A stretch of 64,000 nt of DNA from Cupriavidus consociatus (lineage in GTDB: Bacteria; Pseudomonadota; Gammaproteobacteria; Burkholderiales; Burkholderiaceae), in NCBI RefSeq assembly GCF_017814975.1, contig NZ_JAGIQA010000008.1:1-64000 (forward strand), given 5' to 3'. The notes beneath the pieces are model-generated. The model searched no databases. It was not told the origin of the DNA and was given only the letters and a program-made list of their open reading frames with translations. Within the stretch, counting starts at the first letter, position 1; each line of letters opens with the position of its first letter. Both the position numbers and the translations under genes were made by a program. Positions 27,355 through 36,316 of this stretch are shown here, in pieces.

Positions 27355-27957
27355 ATGCCAAAAGCCACGCAGGGCACGGCCGCGCAAACACGCGGCCAGC
27401 TGACGCCCGAAGACTGGATCCGCGCCGCGCGCGCCTTGCTGGTGAGCCGGAGCGTGGACGCGGTGCGCGTGGAAGTCCTTTCAAAGGAACTGGAAGTCAC
27501 GCGCGGCAGCTTCTACTGGCACTTCAAGGACCGCGACGACCTGCTGAACCGGATGCTCGAATCCTGGCGCAACGAAGCCACCGAGCAGATCATCTACCGG
27601 TTTGAGCGACGCAATCTGGCGCCCCGGGATTTGGTCCGCGATCTGCTGATGCTGCCCTTTCGTGGCGCCGCGGCGCAGGAAGCCGCCTCGACCGAACTGG
27701 CTATCCGGGCGTGGGCCAGGCGCGATGAACGCGTGCGTCACGTACTCGACGAGGTGGACGCCAAGCGGTTGTCCTATATCTCACAGTGCTTCAGTGCACT
27801 CGGGTTCGGTATCGCCGAAGCGCGGGCCAGGGCATTCTCCCTCTACAGCTACACATTGTCGGAATCCCTGCTGTCGCATCAGGGCACTGACGAACAGAAG
27901 GCGGAACGTCGTGGTTATCTTGAGAAGATGCTCCTCGGCGAACGGCAAGGAACGTAG
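27355..27957 (+). CDS. TetR/AcrR-family transcriptional regulator
   Basis: A 200-residue TetR-type regulator. The DNA-binding domain (about 19-65) includes TPEDWIRAARALLVSRSVDA and the recognition helix TRGSFYWHFKDRDDLLNRML. The C-terminal domain is helical and would bind the inducer. I chose the ATG at 27355 because GGAGA precedes it by 7 bp; an ATG at 27343 is upstream. It is divergent from the aromatic operon and is probably its repressor, relieved by a pathway acid or CoA ester (inference). Confidence 0.9.
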   Translation: MPKATQGTAAQTRGQLTPEDWIRAARALLVSRSVDAVRVEVLSKELEVTRGSFYWHFKDRDDLLNRMLESWRNEATEQIIYRFERRNLAPRDLVRDLLMLPFRGAAAQEAASTELAIRAWARRDERVRHVLDEVDAKRLSYISQCFSALGFGIAEARARAFSLYSYTLSESLLSHQGTDEQKAERRGYLEKMLLGERQGT

Positions 27958-28434
27958 TTCTCGCCACCTTCGCCAGCATCGCCATTACATTGTTTCATTA
28001 TCATGAAAGTAAGGGATTGGCACCACCTGACGGCTTCGGCCGTGCCATTCCTCTTCTGGTGACGCTCCCGCCAATCCCGGCCCCTTCCTGCGCGAGGGAG
28101 ATTTGGGCACGCGTGGAAGCTTCCGGTCAGAACGGCCACATTCCGTACAAATCGCGTCGCTCCCACTTATGTCACGATCCTCGTAACTGTTATTCGATAG
28201 ATGCTGATCGTGACTACCGAAACACTCCCGCCCACGCCAACGGCGTCCCGGTGTCCTGGGGCTCTAGAGTTGAGCTGCCGCATTCGCCAGTTGCCTTTGC
28301 CACCACGCCCACGTGCGCCAGCCGCGGGAATTCTCCGACGGCACAGAAAGGGCTAGATTGCAGAGGACGCGCTGTGCATAGCCCGCCCCCACGCTGCTGA
28401 AGGGTCAACCGTCTTTTGCTATATAGCTCGCCAT
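27958..28434. other. Intergenic region, no gene seen
   Basis: Open frames here are short and without family features. A small inverted repeat TTTCAT-N4-ATGAAA is at 27993-28008 just after the TetR gene. Confidence 0.4.
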
Positions 28435-28611
28435 TTACCAGCGCCGCAAGCCAAAGGCGGCAAGCAAGGAGGGGAAGCAGTTAATCAGTACATCAAAAGT
28501 GATTAACTCCCGCAGATCGGCCGCACGGGGAAGCGAGTCAAACCACAGTTCGGGTGTGCCCATTAGCAACAACACGAGAACAGTGAGCAACCCCGGCGCA
28601 ACTGTTCGCAT
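28435..28611 (-). CDS. Small membrane protein, 58 aa
   Basis: A 58-residue frame with a strongly hydrophobic N-terminal helix (VAPGLLTVLVLLLMGTPELW) and a second weaker helix ending AAFGLRRW. GGGAG lies 6-10 bp before the ATG at 28611. It is isolated. I do not recognise a family; coding status rests on the ribosome binding site and hydrophobic pattern. Confidence 0.45.
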   Translation of the reverse strand: MRTVAPGLLTVLVLLLMGTPELWFDSLPRAADLRELITFDVLINCFPSLLAAFGLRRW

Positions 28612-28797
28612 AGCAACTCCCACGTACCGCCACTTGTTGATCTAGTTTCATTTAAGAAACGTGGTTCGCCGAGCTTTGAATGTGTCCTGGGTAACATATG
28701 CGAGCTGCACTGCACCCCATCGAGGCTGTCGGACAGCGTCTGATACCGGCGTCCTCTTCGCGGGCAGAGACTGACTCCATCACTTCAGGAGACAGCC

Positions 28798-29016
28798 ATG
28801 CCAAGCGATGACATTCATGTCGTACCGGTCGGCGACCGCTGGACAGTCGAAACGCAAGGCGTCGGACGAGAAACGTTTGAGACGCAAGATGAGGCGATCG
28901 CTTCCGGCACCGAACGAGCCCGGGAACAACACGCGGAGCTGCTGATCCACGGCCGCGATGGCCAGATTCGGGAGCGCAATTCGTTCGGCAACGATCCGCG
29001 CGACATCACTGGATAG
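28798..29016 (+). CDS. DUF2188-type small protein
   Basis: A 72-residue protein with the DUF2188 pattern: HVVPVGDRWTVETQG, then EAIASGTERAREQHAELLIH and GRDGQIRERNSFGNDP. The domain is common in small bacterial proteins and has no known function. AGGAGACAG precedes the ATG by 5 bp. It stands alone, followed by a LigD-like fragment. Confidence 0.75.
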   Translation: MPSDDIHVVPVGDRWTVETQGVGRETFETQDEAIASGTERAREQHAELLIHGRDGQIRERNSFGNDPRDITG

Positions 29017-29145
29017 CCCGGTCGACAATGGACTGCCAACCGGTACGGCCCGCTCCGTGCTGTCCGCCGCACCAGCGATTTCCGACAGGACCGGAACTGT
29101 GCTGCTCCCTTGTATGGTGTAGACGAGCCGGGAAAAGTCATTGGT

Positions 29146-29550
29146 ATGGCAACGACTCACACGAGACTGAGGACCAAGCGCCACGAGACGTCGCGATCAC
29201 CGGCGCTCGAACGCTATGAACAGAAGCGGGACTTCAGCATCACCCGTGAACCGGCCGCAGGGCGACAGCGTCGCAAGAAGCAAAGCACGTCTGCGCTTCG
29301 TTACCCCGAAGCATTGGGCCCGCGCCTGAACTACGCTTTCCGGCTGGAGTTCGACGGGGTGCTGCTCTGCTGGGCGGTGCCGAAAGGCCCCAGCTACGAT
29401 CCCGCCGAGAAGCGCATTGCCGTCCATATTGAGGACCATCCACTCGACTATGCCAGCTTCGAGGGCGACATTCCGCCCAAGGCAATACGGCGCCGTGCCC
29501 ATCCGCGACTGACAAGCCAGGGGCATTCCCTCCTGCGCCGCATTCGATGA
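29146..29550 (+). pseudogene. LigD-type 3'-phosphoesterase domain, truncated
   Basis: A 134-residue frame whose core reads LERYEQKRDFSITREPA, then LNYAFRLEFDGVLLCWAVPK and AVHIEDHPLDYASFEGDIPP. This is the N-terminal half of the LigD phosphoesterase domain used in bacterial non-homologous end joining. The conserved HDA-R-x-LHYD segment is degraded (PRLNYAF), and the protein ends where GEYGAG and the second half should follow. It is probably a decayed copy. A free-standing small phosphoesterase is a less likely reading. Confidence 0.6.
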
Positions 29551-29575
29551 GCTTTATATCTGTGAGCAAAGGGAG

Positions 29576-29647
29576 TTTCCGATCGATTACAGGTTACCGT
29601 ACAGCGACAATCCCTGGGGCGACCGGAAAATCGTCGCAACGACATGA
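29576..29647 (+). pseudogene. C-terminal remnant of a QYP-family small protein
   Basis: Reads FPIDYRLPYSDNPWGDRKIV then ATT stop. It matches the C-terminus of the frame ending at 42080 (FPIDYALLYSDDPWGNPETA then ATT), with clear DNA identity as well. Only about 23 codons remain, fused behind the LigD-like fragment. Confidence 0.6.
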
Positions 29648-29734
29648 CACCTCGATCCGCCATCGAGGAGCGGCGAATCTGCTAGCCCTACAGCTTGGCT
29701 TGAGTCCGCTCGAAAATACGGCCCTTGTGGCGTC

Positions 29735-29872
29735 TCACACCAGATTCAGCCCGGTCCATACCAGATATACCATGCCGGTGACACTTAGCAGCAAGGCCAG
29801 AAGCCAATAGTAGCGTGCGCCATGCCATGGCAGGTCTGGATGTCCCGGCTGATGAAAGAGCACGTGTCGCAT
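29735..29872 (-). CDS. 45-aa membrane protein, copy 1
   Basis: Starts MRHVLFHQPGHPDLPWHGAR and continues YYWLLALLLSVTGMVYLVWT, GLNLV stop. It has a short polar N-terminus rich in His, Pro and Trp and a single membrane helix. AAGGGGG lies just before the ATG. A copy of identical length with about 75% identity is at 53274-53411. Conservation of frame, length and start across two diverged copies shows it is a real gene. Function unknown. Confidence 0.7.
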   Translation of the reverse strand: MRHVLFHQPGHPDLPWHGARYYWLLALLLSVTGMVYLVWTGLNLV

Positions 29873-29895
29873 TTCGCCCCCTTCGCGCAACCTTG

Positions 29896-29913
29896 CCTAT
29901 CCTGCAGGATAGG
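29896..29913. promoter_or_regulatory. 18-bp perfect palindrome upstream of the 45-aa gene
   Basis: CCTATCCTGCAGGATAGG reads the same on both strands and lies 23 bp upstream of the small gene start. The second copy of the gene has a degenerate form of the same sequence (CCTTCCTTCAGGATAGG). Confidence 0.45.
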
Positions 29914-30427
29914 CCACGCGGGGACATCGCGGAGCGGAATATCTATTTTGCTGGTATGCGCGCGTGGACGACACGCGCAATTCAGCGGGTGTCCTCCGGG
30001 AGTACTGCGGAATTGGAGGCTAACAATACCGTCTGACGTTGGTAACGGCTCAGCCCATGTTCGCCTAAGCAGCTCAGGGATCCTGACTCCCGGCTTTTCC
30101 CGTGCCCGAGAACCTGACGGTGTCGTGTGCGATACTGCGTCGTCCAAACGATAGCCACTGTTCTATCCAGCCACCGGAAATGCTGGCGACATGTATCACA
30201 TTTCCCGATATGGGTTCCGCCTGATTTCGGCCGATACCCTCCCTATCTCGGTCCGCACTTCCCATACCTTGGCGGGCATCGCCCCCGGACTGTGCATGCA
30301 TTGCGAGTTACGGTAGGCGCGATGACTGTGATTGCCGCTCCCGGAAATCCGGCGCAGGCCCCGCCGGATATTGTCCAAGCCCGTACTGAATGGCCTGCAT
30401 GCCAAGCACTCCGCCGTACGTTCAAGC
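29914..30427. other. Intergenic region, no gene seen
   Basis: No supportable reading frame. The part 30195-30290 has loosely repeated CCGATA / TCGGTCCG / CCCATACC words, which might be an eroded insertion-sequence end, but no transposase is present. Confidence 0.3.
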
Positions 30428-30802
30428 CTAACCCGCGTGTCGTGCGAGGAAGGAATCCACAATGTGGCGCGTGGTAGCGCTCACGACAATCTCATTCATT
30501 TCTGAGGGCGAGAACCACTGGCATCGACCGATTTCCTTGCCTGCCTTCGGAACGGCTGTTTTGCCGATGTTGGCCAAGAAGACATGATGCACCGTGGTTG
30601 GCCCGATGATCTGGAACAGAAATCGGACGCCCTTGGCGCTTAGCGCCGTCTCTTCTTCCAATTCTCGCCCAGCCGCCTCAGCGAACGACTCGGACTCAGC
30701 CGGACGTCCACCAGGCAGGGACCATTTGACGCCATCCTTCGAGACAAGCAACAGGCGATCTTCGCGAAAACAAATTGCTGTAGCTCGAATCTTCAGTTTC
30801 AC
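30428..30802 (-). CDS. Nudix hydrolase
   Basis: A 124-residue Nudix protein. The box G-x5-E-x7-R-E-x2-E-E is complete in GGRPAESESFAEAAGRELEE at about residues 31-50; the final glycine of the consensus is replaced by alanine (EETAL). The family hydrolyses nucleoside diphosphates linked to another group. Sequence does not give the substrate. It is a single gene with its own short spacer and no operon partner. Confidence 0.88.
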   Translation of the reverse strand: MKLKIRATAICFREDRLLLVSKDGVKWSLPGGRPAESESFAEAAGRELEEETALSAKGVRFLFQIIGPTTVHHVFLANIGKTAVPKAGKEIGRCQWFSPSEMNEIVVSATTRHIVDSFLARHAG

Positions 30803-31219
30803 TGCCTACTCCTTGTCAGTAGTCTGCCGACAGAGCGCATCATACTCGACAAGCGTGCGACAGATGAATGAAGCGTCCGGCCTCGCAGGAGGCCACATCT
30901 TCCGCCATTCGCTAAGTCAAGTGCAGCAGCACCGTAGACCAGAACTGGCCGTTCACCATGCGCTGACGCGCCCTGCGACGCTCATGCCAGGGTGTCCTTG
31001 GAATCAAGCAACACACGGTCGCTGCAGACGCAAACCACGGTGGCCCTCGCTGTAGTGTTCACGATCTCCTCTACAATAAAACCGCGCAGAGTGAATCATC
31101 CCCCCCTCGGGGAAGGAATCGCTTGACAATCGAGTAGCCTCGCCTGCCGCCGTTTCCCTGCCTACCCAACGGCGCGGTCACCGTCACGTAGATCTTGCCA
31201 GCACAGAAGGGAGCTATTG
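30803..31219. other. Intergenic region before the esterase gene
   Basis: No gene seen. A TTGACA word is at 31123 without a clear -10 partner at normal spacing. Confidence 0.3.
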
Positions 31220-32323
31220 ATGAATCTGCGTCGCAAGTCAGTGACGAAATGCGTGATCTGCGCTGGCAGCCTGATTTTTGGCACTTTGGCTTTGGCAACG
31301 CCGGTTCAGCTTCCGCCGGAATACGTAAAGCCGGATCAGATCACCACGTCCGGCATCTCCTCCGGGGGCTACATGGCGGTACAAATGCATGTGGCCTACT
31401 CCGCCCTCATTAAGGGCGCCGGGATAATTGCAGGGGGGCCGTATGCCTGTGCACAAACGGGAAAAGGAGAGCAGGCGAATCTGCAGCGCGCGCTTGGCCC
31501 GTGCATGGCTGGGAATTATTCTATTTGGCAGCGCATGTGGTGTTTCCTGGGGCTTGCAATCTGTGCCGGAACGGATGCACCCGACGTAGCCCTTTCGGTG
31601 GAGGCAACGCGCACGCGAGCGATCGCGGGAGAAATCGATCCCGTAGCTAACCTGCGAACTCAACGCGTACTCTTGGTCTCGGGAATGCGCGATCATACCG
31701 TCAGGCCAGCGGTCATGAATGCGTTGGCGGCCTATTACCAGAGTTTCGTGCGAGCGGAAAATCTGCGCTATGAAACGGTCCCGGACGCAGCCCATACCTT
31801 CCCGACCGATTCCTATCGGGATGGAAATCGCTGTTCGACTTCAGCCGCACCTTACATTAGCGATTGCAGCTTCGACGCCGCCGGACGGATCCTGAAGCAT
31901 CTCTATGGGAATCTTCAGCCTCGTAACGATGGCCTGCCACGCGGGCACCTGATCGAATTCGACCAGAACGAGTTCCTTCGCACCCCGGAGAGCCAGAGCA
32001 TGGCGCGCACGGGGTGGGTCTACGTACCAGAGAGCTGTGCATCAAAGCGCTGCCGTCTGCATGTGGTATTTCACGGCTGCAGTCAGAATTTCTCCGAAGT
32101 CCAGCGAAGATTCATCGAGCATGCAGGCTATAACCCGTGGGCCGACACCAACGACATCGTGGTCCTCTATCCCCAGACGATTGCATCAGCCGGCACACCT
32201 TACAACCCGAAGGGTTGCTGGGACTGGTGGGGCTACACAAAGTCGGAAAAATGGGATACGAAAGACGCGGTCCAGCTTAAAGCGATCAAGGCCATGATTG
32301 ATCGTCTGAAATCTGCCCGATGA
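31220..32323 (+). CDS. Secreted PHB depolymerase-like esterase
   Basis: A 367-residue protein with a signal peptide (about 1-26) and an alpha/beta hydrolase fold. The lipase box GISSG (residues 45-49) begins early in the mature protein, followed by GGPYACA, SGMRDHTV (aspartate) and PDAAHTFPTD (histidine). A second half contains VVFHGCSQN and GCWDWWGY. This is the layout of extracellular type 2 short-chain PHA depolymerases. It would hydrolyse polyhydroxybutyrate or its oligomers outside the cytoplasm. Several cysteine pairs fit an exported protein. It lies next to a PhaB gene on the opposite strand, which supports a role in PHB turnover. Confidence 0.85.
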   Translation: MNLRRKSVTKCVICAGSLIFGTLALATPVQLPPEYVKPDQITTSGISSGGYMAVQMHVAYSALIKGAGIIAGGPYACAQTGKGEQANLQRALGPCMAGNYSIWQRMWCFLGLAICAGTDAPDVALSVEATRTRAIAGEIDPVANLRTQRVLLVSGMRDHTVRPAVMNALAAYYQSFVRAENLRYETVPDAAHTFPTDSYRDGNRCSTSAAPYISDCSFDAAGRILKHLYGNLQPRNDGLPRGHLIEFDQNEFLRTPESQSMARTGWVYVPESCASKRCRLHVVFHGCSQNFSEVQRRFIEHAGYNPWADTNDIVVLYPQTIASAGTPYNPKGCWDWWGYTKSEKWDTKDAVQLKAIKAMIDRLKSAR

Positions 32324-32513
32324 CGCGTCCTCATCCTCCGCTAGAGAGTGACGTTGCCGCGAACATACGGTGTTGCGATAGATCGGCGGTTCCCGCAGCA
32401 GCGCCGGTTTCGCACGCCCGGAAGCAGAAAAATGAAACAGATCTCTTTGCGCTACGCGACTCAGTCGCAAAGGCGGGCACGCTGTCGCTAACGAATCGTG
32501 CTCCGCCGCTCTG

Positions 32514-33257
32514 TCATTGCATATGCTGACCGCCGTTGATCGCAATGTTGGATCCTGTCACGTAGGCGGCATCATCGGAACACAGATAGGCAACGAGGGC
32601 TGCAACTTCCTCCGGCTTGCCAAGCCGCCCCACCGGAATGTGAGGCAGGATCTTTGTGTCCATGATCTCCTGCGGTACGGCGGTGACCATTTTGGTCGCC
32701 AAGTAGCCCGGCGAGATGGTGTTGACCGTCACGCCTTTGCGAGCCACCTCGAGCGCCAGCGACTTGGTAAACCCGTGCATGCCCGCCTTCGCGGCCGCAT
32801 AGTTGGTTTGTCCAAATGCACCCTTCGAGCCGTTGATGGAAGAGATATTGATGATGCGCCCCCAACCCCGCTCCACCATGGCTTCACACAGCGGCTTGGT
32901 CATGTTGAACACTGAGTCCAGGTTGGTTCGAATCACGGCGTCCCAGTTGACCTTGTCCATCTTCTTGAAGGCCATGTCGCGGGTAATGCCGGCGTTATTG
33001 ACGAGGATGTCGATTCGACCGACCTCGGCAAGGATCGTCGCCATCGCAGCCTGGCAGGCATCGTAGTCCGCCACGTCTATTCCGTACGCGCGGAAATTGC
33101 GGCCGGCAGCCTCCATGGTGGCGAGCCAGTCTTGCACAGTCGGGTTGCCTGGTGTGTGTGTCACGACCACGGCGTAGCCCGCGTCGTGCAGCCTGATACT
33201 GATCGCCTCCCCCAAACCGCCCATACCACCAGTCACCAATGCAATGCGTTTCGTCAT
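32514..33257 (-). CDS. phaB: Acetoacetyl-CoA reductase (PhaB paralogue 1)
   Basis: A 247-residue SDR. It has the cofactor motif TGGMGGLG, NNAGITRDM, catalytic serine in INISSINGSKG and the YAAAKAGMHG Tyr/Lys pair, with the C-terminal VTGSNIAINGGQHMQ typical of PhaB. It reduces acetoacetyl-CoA to (R)-3-hydroxybutyryl-CoA with NADPH, the monomer for PHB. ATG at 33257 follows an AGAGAGAAG stretch. It is convergent with the esterase gene. A second copy is at 51897-52640. Confidence 0.92.
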   Translation of the reverse strand: MTKRIALVTGGMGGLGEAISIRLHDAGYAVVVTHTPGNPTVQDWLATMEAAGRNFRAYGIDVADYDACQAAMATILAEVGRIDILVNNAGITRDMAFKKMDKVNWDAVIRTNLDSVFNMTKPLCEAMVERGWGRIINISSINGSKGAFGQTNYAAAKAGMHGFTKSLALEVARKGVTVNTISPGYLATKMVTAVPQEIMDTKILPHIPVGRLGKPEEVAALVAYLCSDDAAYVTGSNIAINGGQHMQ

Positions 33258-33453
33258 CCGGCTTCTCTCTGTCAAAGTTTGTAGGACCCCTACCACGCCG
33301 ATTGCCCCAATTCTGCGATTGGGTTTCGGCCGCTACTGCCACGTATACCTTGGCGGTAGCCATTAACGCTGCCGCACGTGATTAGCGCGGCTGCATTCTG
33401 TTCTGTGTCAACGACGCTTTTAGCCACAAATGTTGTGGGCAGGGCACTGCTTT

Positions 33454-33735
33454 CTATTGGGTGCGGGAGCTGCAATCATCCCGCCCGGGTGACAGGCCCG
33501 CGAGCCAACCACGCAACTCTTCTGCGCGAAAATGCTGGAACTTACCGCAGAGGGCCAGGGCAAGGTCCGATGGAAGCGTGCCGAGCATGGCGGCAGCGGC
33601 GGCCAAAGGGATGCCTGCGGCTTTCATACATGCCGCAATGTCCTTCACGATTTCGGCTTTTAGCGGAATCTCGTCCGCGTCCGAGAAGCCGAGCTGCGCG
33701 TAGACGTTGGTCGTCCCATACTCGAAACGAAACAT
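33454..33735 (-). CDS. HTH (XRE/HigA-type) regulator
   Basis: A 93-residue protein. TTNVYAQLGFSDADEIPLKA at the N-terminus and the helix-turn-helix-like AAGIPLAAAAAMLGTLPSDL followed by LCGKFQHFRAEEL match small XRE regulators often paired with HigB-type toxins. No toxin gene is adjacent, so it is a solitary regulator or an orphan antitoxin. The ATG at 33735 gives the usual family N-terminus; a TTG at 33783 is possible. The recognition helix is unusually alanine-rich. Confidence 0.6.
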   Translation of the reverse strand: MFRFEYGTTNVYAQLGFSDADEIPLKAEIVKDIAACMKAAGIPLAAAAAMLGTLPSDLALALCGKFQHFRAEELRGWLAGLSPGRDDCSSRTQ

Positions 33736-33783
33736 GTGAGCCGTCCGAATCTGTTGTTCTGAAATGTGGCCCTGTGGCGTCAA

Positions 33784-34656
33784 TACGCGGATATGGTGCC
33801 GGTGAGGGCGCGATTATCAGGGCATACATTCGATAAGACAATCGGGGAAACACTAAGACCTCAACGGTCACGGGTGATCCGTGTTCTCAAGGCGATGTCA
33901 TCACGACGTAACAACAAGCATTGCATGTACACCCGTTGCAAGAATCTCGCTGCGCAGCAGCGCACAACACGATGCAACGCCAGCTTTGGATCTGTCCTAA
34001 AGCACGTTGAACTCTGATATGAGGGTCGCTCACATCAGGCTGCACTTCGGCTGCCTGCGACGAGTGCGACCACTACCCCGCCCTGGGGGTAATCCGTTTT
34101 GCCTATGACACCAACGTTAAGGCGGCGAACATCTGCTTCATTTTTCGGAGCAAATATGCCCCAGTTGCTACTTTTGCATCGCCACATCGTCGAAACCATT
34201 CTTTTCGAATACGCCATATGGCTCATGCCGTCTTTTGTTTCAATCGCGTAACCTTTGAAGTACAGCCCGCCGGTGGAGAGACGGGGGATTGAAGTGAATG
34301 AGAAGACAGACAGAGCATGAATCAGGGCGCCAGAAATTGCTTCCTCTTGGCTGCAGGACGCTCCTATTCACTTCCAATTGATGGCGGCGGGCTGTTTCTG
34401 CACTGGTTTTCGCGCACGTTGCCCAACTGGTCGATGTCCGGCGACAAGATCGATGCAAGACCAAGCCAGAGCAGGCAATCGGAAGCTGATCATCGGGACG
34501 ATGGTCGGCTTCACATTGGTTGAGGGAACGCGCCGCGGCGGCGACCTTCTGTTCCAACCTGGCTTGTGCAGCGGCGCTCTGCAATCGCCTGCGGATTTGG
34601 ATAGCTCGCGCCAGTTGTCAGCCTGGCTCTCGGGCAAACGATATTTTTGCCTTTCT
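33784..34656. other. Intergenic region with weak frames only
   Basis: Several 60-110 codon frames exist on both strands (for example minus 34035-34226 and 34240-34584), but none has a recognisable domain or good ribosome binding site, and composition changes between them. It reads as decayed sequence. Confidence 0.35.
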
Positions 34657-34995
34657 CTATGATTCTTCATGGCGTAGCACTGGCAAGTATTCCGTACTCA
34701 CATCCTTGAATTGTGTGATGGCATGTTGCTCCGTTAAACGGTGCCAAATACGCTCAGCCTCCGCATCGAAGCATGGCCATCCGGAGAGCAAGTACTGTCG
34801 CCCGCTTGCGGTTATGCCAACGCCGCTGACAACGTCAAAGGATCGTATGGCTGTACTAACGCGTCCTGCTTGGATTTCAATGCAGAATCCGAGGAAATAT
34901 CGATCCCCTCGTGCCGTCTCACGGACCCGCCAGCGTTCGAGAGTAAGCTGTTTTCGCACATCGGCAGTCGCAACAGCTTCAATAATGAAGGGCAT
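34657..34995 (-). CDS. Hypothetical protein, 112 aa
   Basis: A 112-residue soluble protein, for example RYFLGFCIEIQAGRVSTAIR and YLLSGWPCFDAEAERIWHRL. Balanced composition and codon use look genuine. No family recognised and no ribosome binding site is obvious before the ATG. It is isolated within decayed sequence. Confidence 0.5.
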   Translation of the reverse strand: MPFIIEAVATADVRKQLTLERWRVRETARGDRYFLGFCIEIQAGRVSTAIRSFDVVSGVGITASGRQYLLSGWPCFDAEAERIWHRLTEQHAITQFKDVSTEYLPVLRHEES

Positions 34996-35043
34996 TATTT
35001 GAAAATGAAGGCACTGCGAATCGTCAGTGTCTACGACATCTGA

Positions 35044-35759
35044 CGACAGGGGCTGGCATGTGAGCGCCGTTTTTTTGTGTCAACACAGTAGTTGCGTCCT
35101 TTCTTGCGGACCGCCGCGGAGAGGCAAAGGTCGTCCACGAACAAAAAGTAAGCGCGGGTATCCCGCGCTTTCAAATTACCTGCCAGATACGGGGAGCGCT
35201 CTGGAGGGACAGGAAAATGGCCTGCGAAGTGAATTTAATGGATAGATACATTAAAGACCATTGAATCTTTTTAAGAACGGATTTAAAAATTCGCATAAAA
35301 GTCTTGACAGATCCAGGAAGTCACATTGCCGCCATGAAACTGCAATAGGAAGGGAGGTGTCAAAGTATCCGCGCAAAAGCGTACAAGTTCGATATTTCCA
35401 TTATGCTCTGGCATGCATATCCAGTTTGAAAGCGGAAAATCCCTTCCAGAAGAGTGGACTGCCGCCATCTCTGCGGAAGTGCGACTAGGACGGCTATCGG
35501 CGGATCCAGTGTATACTTCAACGCGCAGCCGATCGCCTGTTCCCTGACAGGTTGTACGCATCCCCAGGATCTTTGGACCGGACAACACTCTCGAATCGTA
35601 TATCGCTGGCTGCGTCCATCGGACTCGACGATACGGGCGTACGGCAACCACACAACGAGACACCCAAAGTTTGCCTAATTTACCCAGCGTATCTGTGCGC
35701 CGTCTTCCTCCAAGTGGAATGCGATCTTTGGCGGGGGCAAATCAAGCTCTGGTATGCCG
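35044..35759. other. Intergenic region, AT-rich in part
   Basis: No supportable gene. The stretch 35220-35300 is distinctly AT-rich compared with its surroundings, which suggests acquired DNA. A hairpin is at 35151-35169. Confidence 0.4.
35151..35169. terminator. Strong hairpin
   Basis: AGCGCGGG and CCCGCGCT form a perfect 8-bp stem with loop TAT. It is followed by TT on the plus strand and preceded by AAAAAGTA, so it could terminate in either direction. No nearby gene clearly needs it. Confidence 0.4.
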
Positions 35760-36064
35760 CTAGACAACTGCTCTGCCAGCCTCAACCAATAGTTCGATCA
35801 GCCGATTCGCCACTGGAGACATGTACGCCCCCTCCCTATGTCGAAGTTCGAGACGCCGCGCCATGTTTGCTTCTGACAGGTATCTCTCTCGCTACATCGG
35901 AGCCAATGACGCATGGGTTGCCACTTCGATGCGGAGCTTTACATTGGGCATTTCTGCCAAGACAGCCGGCGCGATGCGTGTCATGAGGAATTGGGCCGCT
36001 GTCGCCACAAGTCCCACCATTGCCGGCATCAAGTCCGGAGAAGCTCTTCGTCCCGCATGGTTGG
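35760..36064 (-). pseudogene. LysR-family regulator, effector-domain remnant
   Basis: The minus strand reads VGLVATAAQFLMTRIAPAVL, then AEMPNVKLRIEVATHASLAP, an in-frame TAG, then RRLELRHREGAYMSPVANRL and IELLVEAGRAVV stop. These are pieces of the effector-binding domain of a LysR-type regulator. The middle of the domain and the helix-turn-helix are missing. Confidence 0.6.
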
Positions 36065-36316
36065 ATGACGCACTCCGTGCAGCAGGCGTTGTCGGTTCCG
36101 CTCAGGAACCGGTCCATTCACTTCGGAATGTTGACGTGTTGATTGTCGACCAATGCGGAGGTACAAAAGGACGCGGCCTCAATTCTCGTGGAAGGTTGCG
36201 TTGACTAGCCAGGATGTGGCGCGATGTTGCCGCATTGTCTCGCGTAACCATCTGGTATGAATCACTGCAGCCGTTGGCGCCCGGCATTGCGGCACAGGCC
36301 AATCACTGCATTGCCT

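Noticed and set aside
30195..30290. Loose CCGATA-type repeats as an insertion-sequence end
   Set aside because: No perfect inverted ends, target duplication or transposase could be found.
30880..31055. GHIFRHSLS peptide resembling a tyrosine recombinase box
   Set aside because: Only one short motif in a frame with no other recombinase features and overlapping the Nudix gene in antisense.
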